DNA from: Solanum dulcamara
Lineage: Eukaryota; Streptophyta; Magnoliopsida; Solanales; Solanaceae
Assembly: GCF_947179165.1 (NCBI RefSeq)
Contig: NC_077242.1
Span: forward strand, 55,980,097-56,044,096
Direction of reading: 5' to 3'
Length of the DNA: 64,000 nucleotides
Both the position numbers and the translations under genes were made by a program. Below the pieces are notes generated by a model that was given only the letters and a program-made list of their open reading frames with translations, had not been told where the DNA came from and did no database searches. Positions 22,830 to 34,061 of this stretch are shown piece by piece. Each line of letters opens with the position of its first letter. Position 1 is the first letter of the stretch.

Positions 22830-24240
22830 TCCTTCCTAGATGAATAGATCTTGTCTGCTACTATTTATCTTATCCCTTGGTTTGTTGATTATGCTAACTA
22901 TCTATTTAGTGATATTATGCTTGAATATCTTATGTTCCATCAGAGAAGGAAGTTTTAACATGATGTTAATAGGTACTTTTGTGATGAACCATATTTATTT
23001 AGGATGTGCATTGATAATTTCATTAGGAGGTATATTCTAGAAAGAGAAATGCTTAGTATTTTGGAGGCTTGCCACTCATCTCAGGTAGGTGGACACCATG
23101 GTAGGAGCCGCACTACGTAAAAGATACTGCAATATGGTTACTATTGTCCTTCTATCTACAAAGATGCATATGATTTGGCGTAGAACAGCGATCAGTGCCA
23201 AAGTCAAGGAAACCAATCTAGGCACCAAGAGTTGCCTATTACACCAATCCTAAAAGTGGGGTTATTTGACGTATGGGGCATCGATTTCATGGTGCCATTC
23301 ATGCGTGCATAGGGGATAAAATACATTCTTGTGGCAGTTAACTATGCCTCAAAATGGGTGGCAGTTGTCGCCCTACCAGATAATGAGAGCAAGAGTGTTG
23401 CTGGTTTTCTATGAAGAAACATCTTTTCCAGGTTTGAAACTCTTAGGGCTATCATCAATGATGGGGTTTTCCATTTTTTTCAATAAGATCTTTCAAACTA
23501 CGATGTGCAACAACACAAGGTAGCTACTTTATACCATCTAGTATAGTGGACAGGTTGAGGTATCAAACCATGAAATCAAAGAGATTATAACCGAATCTGT
23601 TAATGCTAACATGACTGATTGGCCAAGGAAGCTAGATGATGCTCTGTGGTCATATTGGGTAGCTTTCACAACACCCATTGGTATATTCCCATACCTGTTA
23701 CTGTTTGGAAAGGCATGCCATTTGCCTGTGGTCATATTGGGTAGCTTTCACAACACCCATTGGTATATCCCCATACCTGTTACTGTTTGGAAAGGCATGC
23801 CATTTGCCTGTGGAGATGAAACATAAGGCATTGTAGGCCCTGAAAAATTTGAACTTGAATTGGAGTGAAGTTGTGCATATGAGACTAGATCAAATCAATG
23901 AGAAGGATGAGTTGCACATGCGTGTGTATGAGAGTGCTACTCTTTACAAAGAGCGAATGAAACTATATCATGATAGACATATTAAGTAGCGCAAATTCGA
24001 CATTTGGGATAAAGGGTTGCTATTTAATTCAAGGTTGAGGTTGTTTCCAAGTAAACTATCGTCAAAGTGATCTGCACCTTTCACCATCACACAAGTATTT
24101 TCTCATAGAGCAGTTGAACTTGAAATTGAAGATAGTCATAGGTTCAAAGTGAATGGACAGCGGCTAAAATAGTACTTGGGATCTCTTGATGAAGTGAAAG
24201 TTATTGAAGAGCTCCAACTTGATAAAGTCTGAGTAGTCAA
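22830..24240 (+). pseudogene. Integrase of D
   Basis: A zinc-finger remnant (CHSSQVGGHHG, about 23070-23100; later DQCQ), the core with FDVWGIDFMVPF (23268-23300) and YILVAVNYASKWVA, then ARRCSVVIL-type scrambled sequence where an 82-bp tandem duplication (23649-23812) shifts the frame. [13 protein letters not shown] motifs occur twice because of the duplication. The C-terminal part reads to about 24230 and is followed by the AGGCAACCCA block that marks the end of Athila pol transcripts. Many stops. Confidence 0.72.
23649..23812 (+). repeat. 82-bp tandem duplication inside the integrase of D
   Basis: Two adjacent 82-bp copies (23649-23730, 23731-23812), nearly identical, starting GTCATATTGGG. 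82 is not a multiple of three, so the duplication shifts the frame. Confidence 0.93.
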
Positions 24241-25445
24241 GGAACATACATCGTACTGCAATGTTAATTCAGGAGTTGTATGAGAGGCAACCCATGGGGA
24301 AAAGCTTCACAAAGTCTTAGTAGTGAAGTAACCCGTGTCGTACCACGTTAAATCAAGCGCTTCTTGGGAGGCAACCCAAGGATTGTATTGGCTTTAGACA
24401 GGTTAAATTTTGTTATTTAATATTGTTATAGTGTCATAGTGTGTTTTGCAAGTGTAGGGACCCAACAAATGTGAAAAAGTCAGGAACTGACCCAAGAACC
24501 TCACCATGGGTCATTTTACCAACTGTGTAGAACACCACGACCTGTGGTGTGGAACCATGAAGGCAATATCATGGAATATTTCAAGTTCACGGGTGGGTTT
24601 ACAATTAGTGTAAATGTTCACAGACCGTTTAGCCATCCGTGAACCCTCAGGTTAGTTTTTAACTTTTCTCTCTAAGGCTGATTCAATAGACCTGTTCATA
24701 GTCTGTACAGATATTAATGGTATATGTTCACTATTTGTATAACCAAGTCAGCTAACCCACAATTTTGACCCGACTTAGTTTGACCCATTACCAAATAAAT
24801 TGTTCGCAAATAGATTTTAACCCACATTTCACTAATTAGATAGGTAAAATTCTACACTCCCACCACGATCTACTCTCTTTCCCACTCCCACACTTGAAAA
24901 AATAACTCCACACCATCAATTTCCCACTTATTTAGTGTATCAAGTCCTCCTCAGTTCGAAGAAATTCCACTCGTTAGTCCCCAGCCTAAGTCCAATCTAT
25001 TTCTTACTTCAAGTAAGTCCATTTCATATTTTTACTAGTTTCCTATGGTGTTGTGGACTATGAGATTATGCTCTTAATATTTGTTTATAATGTGATTGAA
25101 TTTCTAGATTTAACCCTCCATTACCATATTGTGTGGGTTGAAATTCTTGATTTATAAAGAAATAAAATGTTTACGAGGGTGGGTTTGCCAGATATTGAGT
25201 GTAGTTGCTTGAATTTGATGTTATTTTTTTATATTGGTATGGTTGGGTTCAAAATGGACAAGGGGAAAAACTATGCCATTTCTGACCTGTCTTACCAAGG
25301 ATAACAGTACCTCTACGGGTCGTATTGTACTTAAAGGTCTGTGGTAAGTGCTTGTGGTCTTCAGCGTAGGTGAAATTTGGAACCTTTCTAGGTGAGGGAC
25401 CACAAAACCCTTCATGGGTCTTGAATATTTTAACGTACCATTAAG
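24241..25445 (+). other. Post-integrase spacer of D, left of the Tekay insertion
   Basis: Contains two AGGCAACCCA blocks (about 24283 and 24373), normal after Athila integrase, then AT-rich non-coding sequence with CACGG-type motifs (about 24530-24610). It continues at 37339 after the Tekay block. Confidence 0.6.
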
Positions 25446-25450
25446 AGCAT

Positions 25451-28400
25451 TGTTACACCCCGTACTTTGGTACCTTGGAACGCTTCGTAAGCTTCTTTAG
25501 TTTCTGGGAAGGCTATTAAGTTTCTTAGAAGTCGTCATCTGAGTCGGATAATCTATAATGCTATCAAATATTCAAAAGGGAAGGACAAGGAGATACTCTA
25601 TAAGAGAGAAGATTGGAAATAGGGTTACAAGAAGTTTATGTACTTGTGAAAGCTATTACTTGGGACATTTTGCATACTAAGCTACTTGAGTACACGTCGA
25701 GCTTAAGTAGCAAGGAATACATAGGCTCTTAAAGTGAGATGAGATTATGAAACTAGGTAACTTCAGCAGCAACCAGAAAAAAAGAACTCTAAGTCTAGAG
25801 AGAAAAAGAGGACGGCTTGGAGAAAGAAAATAGGTAACTCCCGATTTCGTTCCGTAAATTAATTATACAGAGTATAACATGATGATATGGAGGTATTATA
25901 AGTATAAAATCATGGCTTGGTTCAGACAAAACGGAGAGCAAACAGTCCACGCAACTTCCAGCACGCTAAAGAGGTTTCCGAGGCGCATTTTTGGCTAGTT
26001 TTGGCCAAATTCGGGTAAGGTAAGGTTTCTCCTTTAAATTTAGACTTTATGGAGTTTTTATGGAGGGTATTATGTACCTTTTATACTGCTGTAAGTATAA
26101 AAAAGTCATGGATATGCTCAGCGAAAGAAACAATCTAAATTGAAGTCGTCGTAGTTAAATTGTAGTCGAAGTAAGGCGTTGTGTATTTGGAGGCGGATTC
26201 TGGTTGAGTGGTGTGTTTTTCAGGGAGTAAATGTGTTCTAAAATAGGTGGGTTAGATGCTGGTTGCATCCACATGACCCCTGCTTCATACGGTTAAAGGT
26301 TTTGCAAAACAGAAACTAGAAACCTTATTTTGGTGTCGTGGATTCGAGCGAGTCATTTAGAGTTTACGTAATATAAGATTGATGTAAATTGTATATATAT
26401 ATATATATATATATATTCTGCAGGTTATTTTTGTTGGTTGGCTGTAGCTATTAGGAGTATAATTGGAAATTCAGATAGTGCACATTATAGGGGAGATGCT
26501 GCCCAATTTTTGTTAACGCCTTAACTAGCTAAAGGACTAGTTGAGAAGACAAGCGAGGAAATGAGTTCTATGAATACTCGTATGTAACTTAAGACGCTGG
26601 AAAGTCAAGGATTGTTGATGCTCGGATTGCTTTTATGTTAAATAGGTTCAAGAGACGACGAGGCAAACGTGTTAAGAGTAACCCGTAAGAGGTATGTAAA
26701 GCATGTCTCTCTTTTCTTTTGGGCATGTCTTAGATTTAAGTGACAAATGATATGTGTATGAATCCTGGGGTAATTCTATTCATGATCTGTGAACATGATT
26801 CATGATTTATAATTCATGCTCACTTCTGAATGTTAAGACTCTTAAAGTAGTTAAGCTCTCATCCCTCAAGTCTTCTATACGCTGAAAAGTAGAATATGTA
26901 AAGCTAACATTTCCTTCTTTTGGCATGTCTTCAAGTTAAATAATGAATGATATGAACTTGAGGGTAAAGCTACTCATAAATGCCAAGTGTAATTCATAGT
27001 TCTTATGTACTCCTTGACGAAAGCACTCTTACAGTAATCGAACTAAAGCTTCTCAAGCCTTCCATACATTAGAAAGGGATGAGTATGTCCATACCAGGTA
27101 GATTTAGGAGTGACTGACAGTGAATGCCGAAGCTACCCTTTATTCTTTTTTGGCATAACTTAGATGTAAGTATTATGTATAGGAAATTGGGAGTTATTCC
27201 ACTCTTAAAACTCTGAGGGTGTGTTAAGGCTCTTGTTCACTTCCTACTGATTAGAACTCCTATAACAAGTTGAGTCATTACTTTTCAAGTCTTCCATGTG
27301 ATAGAAAGTGGTACATGTAAAGCTTGTCTTTTCCTACTTCTAGGAAGACTAGACTATAGGTACTATAGATTCTGGATGTAGCTCATAACTTGTACCTACT
27401 TTTGAATGATAAGGGCCTTGAAGTAGTTGAACTACGACCCTTGAGCCTCCTATAGGTTGAATAATGTTGGGATGTGTAAGATCCTATACCTAGGGGCTCT
27501 TGAACATGATTTATGGTGATATTTAAGGGATGTTTGACATTTTACAGAGTTTTACGTGTATGTATATACATTATGATATATATGGATCAAGCCGAACGTA
27601 CCTCGGCATGTTTTGCTATGTAAGGATCGAGTTGTATGTTCCATCGCATGTTATGTTGTTTATGTATCGGGCCGTCGTACCTCGGCATTATTATGTGATA
27701 TATGGATCGGGCCGTCGTTCCTTGACATTATTATATGATATACGGATAGGGTTGTCATTTCTCGGTGTGTACTTTGTATATACATAGATCGGGTTGTATA
27801 TTCCACAGTGCTAATGGTATATATGTTCTTATAATAACAAAATGATGTAGTTATTACACAAAGTCCCCGAACGGGCCGGATACAGTAGGCGATGATAGCA
27901 TGTATGCCTTTATTTGATAAAATGCAGGTACGGTAGTTGTCTTAATGTTATACTTGCCCCCTCCACCCCTATTTCAGTTGTTGTCTCAATTATGATGTTT
28001 TATGCTTTATATACTCAGTACATATATCGTACTGACCCGCCCTTTCCTCGGGGGGCTATATTTCATGCCCATAGGTACAGATGTTTATTTTGGAGATCCT
28101 TCAGCTTAGGGTTTCCACTTAGCGATGTTTGAAGTGCACCACTGTTTCGGGGTCTAACCTTTGATACTGGTCATTTGATATATATATGTTTGTTTATTCA
28201 GGGGTACGGCGGGGGCCCTATCCCGCCATATGTTACTATTAGTATTCTTAGAGGTCTGTAGATGTGTGTATATGGGTAATGTGTAAGTTTTGTGCGATTA
28301 TAGTTATACGATGTGTTATAAATATTACTATGCTATGACAATCTTATCGGCTGGCTTTCCCTTTCATGACATGATGCAAATAAAAGAGGCTACACGTGTA

Positions 28401-28512
28401 TGAATATTTTATCACCCACTGGGTTCATGTGTTTGGTTCTTATATCTGATAGATACATATACGGGGGTTTAGGTCGGACTCCAATCGTGGCCCATGGGGT
28501 TGGGTCGTGACA
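25451..28512 (+). repeat. Tekay LTR 1
   Basis: 3062 bp. Lacks two blocks present in LTR 2 and LTR 3: about 35 bp (compare 29691-29730) and about 250 bp (compare 29850-30110) that holds hairpins, G-box-like sites and the TATA box. It has an expanded TA repeat at 26392-26415. It retains the long segments near 27090-27120 and 27950-27990 that LTR 3 lacks. Confidence 0.9.
26392..26415. repeat. TA microsatellite in LTR 1
   Basis: About 12 TA units. The equivalent places in LTR 2 (about 30737) and LTR 3 (about 35290) have only about 5 units. Confidence 0.9.
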
Positions 28513-29508
28513 GAAGTGGTATCAGAGTAGTTCGTCCTTAGAGTGTCTACAGACCGTGTCTAGTAGAGTCTTGTTTATTAGTGTGTTGTACACCACATCA
28601 TAGGGAATAAAATTCCTCATACTAAATTTTGATTTCAGCTGAAGGACAACATCGATAGAAGAAGGTGACAGGCGATATTGGAAGGTACAAAGCATGCAGG
28701 TAAGCAAAGGCATGAAAGATATATGTCAGGTAAGGTATTGAGCTACAATTAGAATGTAAAGTTGAATTTGAAAGGAAAAGTAGCCAGGAAAGTTAACAGG
28801 TGCAGTTCGAGTCGGCATATGAGGTAAGTCCATTTTCATACTGTTGATATTGGGCACCCTGTGTGGCGGCGTTATGATATGATCTGAATATATACATGCA
28901 TGCCCTGTGAGGCACTGTTGGCATTTCCTACATGCAAGTGTTGAGATAGGGAGAAATACAAAGGAGACTCTACCCAAATTTTCCCAGAAATAAGAAGAGA
29001 AGGAGATATAGGGCTGTAGTATGTCTTGAAAGGTTGTGCCCACAACAATGATGAGATTTGATTAAACTACAAGTGTGGCTGACCTTGAGAAATGAGTTAA
29101 TTGATGGCAATAGAAACTAGGAGGTCGATACTAGTATGGTAAAACTAAGTTGGAAAAGACTTATAATCCAAAAAAGATGGTTTAGAGAAGACTGATAGAT
29201 CTAAATAGAATGATATTAAGGCACCGATTGAATGGATACACAGGGATAACCTATGATGACCTGTAGTTGAAAGAAGTAACAATATGGGTAAGACAAGAGT
29301 ACTAGGGAAAGAGGAAATGAAACACAAGTATCCGTACCTATTTCCTATGTCTATAGGTAATCCTAACCTTTGGAACTTTGATATTGATTGCTCGATGAAA
29401 GTATATGTTATGGCAACGGGATAAAGGACCTCTCCATATAATCGGTATAAGGTCCGGAGGAAGGTTTTAATTTACATTCGAGGAAGAATGTTCTAAATGG
29501 GGGAAGGA
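28513..29508 (+). other. Tekay internal region 1 (non-coding)
   Basis: 996 bp. The primer site TGGTATCAGAG is at 28517-28527, and the polypurine tract GGGGGAAGGA at 29499-29508 directly precedes LTR 2. In between is a leader-like sequence with no gag or pol remnant; the longest minus-strand frame (105 codons) has no recognisable domain. Relative to internal region 2 it lacks about 73 bp near 28580. Confidence 0.85.
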
Positions 29509-29877
29509 TGTTACACCCCGTACTTTGGTACCTTGGAATGCTTCGTAAGCTTCTTAAGTTTCTGGGAAGGCTCTTAAATTTCTTAGAAGTCGTTATATGA
29601 GTCGGATAATCTATAACGCTATCAAATAATCCTAAGGAAAGGAGAAAGAGATACTCCATAAGAGAGAAGATTGGAAATAGGGTTACAAGAATCTGAAAGA
29701 AGTTGGAGGCTAAGTAGTGAGTCCTAGGACTCGATGTACTTGTGAAAGCTATTACTTGGGACATTTTGCATACTAAGCTACTTGAGTACACGTCGAGCTT
29801 AAGTAGCAAGGAATATATAGGCTCTTAAAGTGAGATGAGATTACAAAACTACGGAAGAGAAATAAAGAGACAACGCA

Positions 29878-30072
29878 CCTACTTGAAGCAAGTAGGTGAT
29901 GCACCTACTTGAAGAAAGTAGGTGACTGACCTACTTGGGGTGTACCCCACGCTGCCACATGGCAGCTTTGGGTTGGACATTCGGATGAGGTGGCACCCTA
30001 AGAGGTTGCCACGTGTCACCCCTAGGGGGATGCCACATGTCATCACCTAAGAAAATGTATATATATGTATTA
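29878..30072 (+). promoter_or_regulatory. LTR 2 promoter block: hairpins, G-box-like palindrome, TATA
   Basis: Repeated CACCTACTTG / CAAGTAGGTG inverted motifs (29878-29937), then GCTGCCACATGGCAGC (one mismatch from a perfect 16-bp palindrome), CCACGTGTCACC at about 30009, and a TATATATATG TATA-like box near 30057-30066. Absent from LTR 1. Confidence 0.6.
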
Positions 30073-31755
30073 CATGACTCTTAAGGTCATTTCTATCAAG
30101 AAAACTTCAGCAACAACCAGAGAAAAAGAACTCTAAGTCTAGAGAGAAAAAGAGGACGGCTTAGAGAAACAAAATAGGTAAGTCCCAATTTCGTTCCGTA
30201 AGTTAATTATCTAGCATATACCATTATTATATGGAGGTATTATAAGTATAAAATCATGGCTTGGTGAATCCAAAACGGAGAGCAAACAGTCCACGCAACT
30301 TCCACCACGTTAAAGAGGTTTCTGAGGCACAATTTTGGCTAATTTTGGCCAATTTCGAGTAAGATAAGGTTTCTCCTTTAAATTTGGACTTTATGGGGTT
30401 TTTATGGAGGGTATTATTTACCTTTTATATTTCTGTAAGTATAAAAATGTCGTGGAGATGCTCAGCGAAAGGAACAATCTAAATTGAAGTCGTCGTAGTT
30501 AAATTGTAGTCGAAGTAAGGAGTTATGTATTTGGAGGCGGATGCTGGTTGTGTGGTGTGTGTTGCAAGGAATAAATGTGTTATAAAATAGGTGGGGGAGC
30601 TTCTGGTTGCATCCACACGACCCCCGCTTCATACGGTTAAAGGTTTTGCAAAACAGAAACTAGAAACCTTATTTTGGCATCATGGTTTTGAGCGAGTCAT
30701 TTGGAGTTTATGTAGTATAAGATTGATGTAAATTGTATATATATATGCTTCAGGTTATTGTTGTTGGTTTGTTGTAGCTATTAGGAGTATAATTCGAAAT
30801 TCGATAGGGCACATTATACAGGAGATGCTGCCCAATTTTTGTTAACGCCTTAACTAGCTCAAGGACTAGTTGAGAAGACGAGCGAGGAAATGAGTTCTAT
30901 GAATACTCGTATATAACTTAAGATGCTGGAAAGTCGAGAATTGTTGATGCTCGGATTGCTTTCATGTTAAATAGGTTCAAGAGACGACGAGGCAAACGTG
31001 TTAAGAGTAACCCGTAAGAGGTATGTAAAGCATGTCTCTCTTTTCTTTTGGGAATGTCTTAGATTTAAGTGACAAATGATATGTGTATGAATCTTGGGGT
31101 AATTCTATTCATGATCTATGAACATGATTCATGATTTATAATTCATGCTCACTTCTGAATGTTAAGACTCTTAAAGTAGTTAAGCTCTCATCCCTCAAGT
31201 CTTCTATACGCTGAAAAGTAGAATATGTAAAGCTAACATTTCCTTCTTTTGGCATGTCTTCAAGTTAAATAATGAATGATATGAACTTGAGGGTAAAGCT
31301 ACTCATAAATGCCAAGTGTAATTCATAGTTCTTATGTACTCCTTGATGAAAGCACTCTTACAGTAATCGAACTAAAGCTTCTCAAGCCTTCCATACATTA
31401 GAAAGGGATGAGTATGTCCATACCAGGTAGATTTAGGAGTGACTGGCAGTGAATGCCGAAGCTACCCTTTATTCTTTTTTGGCATAACTTAGATGTAAGT
31501 ATTATGTATAGGAAATTGGGAGTTATTCCACTCTTAAAACTCTGAGGGTGAGTTAAGGCTCTTGTTCACTTCCTACTGATTAGAACTCCTATAACAAGTT
31601 GAGTCATTACTTTTCAAGTCTTCCATGTGATAGAAAGTGGTACATGTAAAGCTTGTCTTTTCCTACTTCTAGGAAGACTAGACTATAGGTACTATAGATT
31701 CTGGATGTAGCTCATAACTTGTACCTACTTTTGAATGATAATGGCCTTGAAGTAG

Positions 31756-31925
31756 TTTTTTTTTTTTATGGGAACAGACCCTACACAAGGCTCCCACCTC
31801 TCGTGCACAGTCAGGGGTTGAGAATCACCCCAAGCCTTAACATAAATAAACAAAGTAAAAATACAAGGAGGGGGACATAAACCTTACCTCCGATCCTATA
31901 GTGGTTCATAAGTCAGCTAAGTCAG
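31756..31925 (-). mobile_element. Poly(T)-headed insertion in LTR 2, possible SINE
   Basis: About 170 bp absent from LTRs 1 and 3, replacing roughly 19 bp of LTR. It starts with about 12 T on the + strand, so on the minus strand it ends GTCTGTTCCCAT plus poly(A). The minus-strand sequence before the tail has a GGGAGCCTTGTG motif of the style seen at SINE 3' ends. No target duplication was found, and the loss of LTR bases argues for a damaged or unusual insertion. Confidence 0.5.
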
Positions 31926-32992
31926 CCTTCTATAGGTTGAATAATGTTGGGATGTGTAAGATCCTATACCTAGGGGCTCTTGAACATGATTTATGGTGAT
32001 ATTTAAGGGATGTTTGACATTTTACAGAGTTTTACCTGCATGTATATACATTATGATATATATGGATCAAGCCGAACGTACCTCAGCATATTTCTCTATG
32101 TAAGGATCGAGGCGTATGTTCCATCACATGTTATGCTGTTTACGTATCGGGCCGTCATACCTCGGCATTATTATGTGATATATGGATCGGGTCGTCGTTC
32201 CTCGACATTATTATATGATATATGGATCGGGTTGTTATTCCTCGGTGTGTACTATGTATATACATGGATCGGGTTGTATATTCCACAGTGCTAATGGTAT
32301 ATATGTTCTTATAATGACAAAATGATGTAGTTATTACACAAAGTCCCCGAACAGGCTGGATACAGTACGCGATGATAGCATGTATGCCTTTATTTTATAA
32401 AATGCAGGTACGGTAGATGTCTTAATGTTATACTTGCCCCCTCCACCCCTATTTCAGTTGTTGTCTCAATTATGATGTTTTATGCTTTATATACTCAGTA
32501 CATATATCGTACTGACCCCTCCTTTCCTCGGGGGGCTATGTTTCATGCCCGTAGGTACAGATGTTCATTTTGGAGATCCTCCAGCTTAGGGTTTCCACTT
32601 AGCGATGTTGGAAGTGCACCACTGTTTCGGAGCCTAACCTTTGATACTGGTCATTTGATATATATATGTTTGTTTATTCAGGGATACGGCGGGGGCCCTA
32701 TCCTGCCATATGTTACTATTAGTATTCTTTGAGGTCTGTAGATGTGTGTATATAGGTAATGTATGAGTTTTATGAGATTATAGTTGTACGATATGTTATA
32801 AATATTACTATGCTATGACAATCTTATCGACTGGCTTTCCCTTTTATGACATGATGCAAATGAAAGAGGCTACACGTGTATGAATATTTTATCACCCACT
32901 GGGTTCATGTGTTTGGTTCTTATATCTGATAGATATATATATAGGGGTTCAGGTCGGACTCTAATCGTGGCCCACGGGGTTGGGTCGTGACA

Positions 32993-34061
32993 GAAGTGGT
33001 ATCAGAGTAGTTCATCCTTAGAGTGTCTATAGACCGTGTCTAGTAGAGTATTGTTTTTAGTGTGTTGTACACCACATCTATAGACAAGAGGCTACAAGAC
33101 ATTTAGGATGTTACTTTGTTTCATATCTAAGATCGTGCGATAGAGCTGAGTCATAGGGAATAAAATTCCTCATACTAAATTTTGATTTCAGCTGAAGGAC
33201 AACATCGATAGAAGAAGGTGACAGGCGATATTGGAAGGTACAAAGCATGCAGGTAAGCAAAGGCATGAAAGATATATGTCAGGTAAGGTATTGAGCTACA
33301 ATTAGAATGTAAAGTTGAATTTGAAAGGAAAAGTAGCCAGGAAAGTTAACAGGTGCAGTTCGAGTCGGCATATGAGGTAAGTCCATTTTCATACTGTTGA
33401 TATTGGGCACCCTGTGTGGCGGCGTTATGATATGATCTGAATATATACATGCATGCCCTGTGAGGCACTGTTGGCATTTCCTACATGCAAGTGATGAGAT
33501 AGGAAGAAATACAAAGGAGACTCTGCCCAAATTTTCCCAGAAATAAGAAGAGAAAGAGATATAGGGCTGTAGTATGTCTTGAAAGGTTGTGCCCACAATA
33601 ATGATGAGATTTGATTAAACTACGAGTGTGGCTGACCTTGAGAAATGAGTTAATTGATGGCAATAGAAACTAGGAGGTCGATACTAGTATGGTAAAACTA
33701 AGTTGGAAAAGACTTATAATCCAAAAAAGATGGTTTAGAGAAGACTGATAGATCTAAATAGAATGATATTAAGGGACCGATTGAATGGATACACAGGGAT
33801 AACCTATGATGACCTGTAGTTGAAAGAAGTAACAATATGGGTAAGACAAGAGTACTAGGGAAAGAGGAAATGAAACACAAGTATCCGTACCTATTTCCTA
33901 TGTCTACAGATAATCCTAACATTTGGAACTTTGATATTGATTGCTCGATGAAAGTATATGTTATGGCAATGGGATAAAGGACCTCTCCATATAATCGGTA
34001 TAAGGTCTGGAGGAAGGTTTTGGTTTACATTCGAGGAAGAATGTTCTAAATGGGGGAAGGA
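32993..34061 (+). other. Tekay internal region 2 (non-coding)
   Basis: 1069 bp, near-identical to internal region 1 apart from about 73 extra bp (33080-33152). Primer site TGGTATCAGAG at 32997-33007; polypurine tract GGGGGAAGGA at 34052-34061. No coding potential recognised. Confidence 0.85.

Larger units (their letters stand above)
29509..32992 (+). repeat. Tekay LTR 2 (middle, chimeric)
   Basis: 3484 bp. Its first part (to about 30.9 kb) shares variants and blocks with LTR 3. From about 31.15 kb it shares variants and blocks with LTR 1. It carries a unique 170-bp insertion (31756-31925). Confidence 0.88.

Noticed and set aside
26381..26420. TA repeat in LTR 1 as a TATA promoter
   Set aside because: It lies far downstream of the expected start region, and the real TATA block is deleted in this LTR; length variation fits a microsatellite.
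29408..29809. 133-codon minus-strand frame, repeated at 33961-34362
   Set aside because: It lies in the interior/LTR junction and is duplicated only because the Tekay unit is duplicated. It has no recognisable domain and crosses the LTR boundary.
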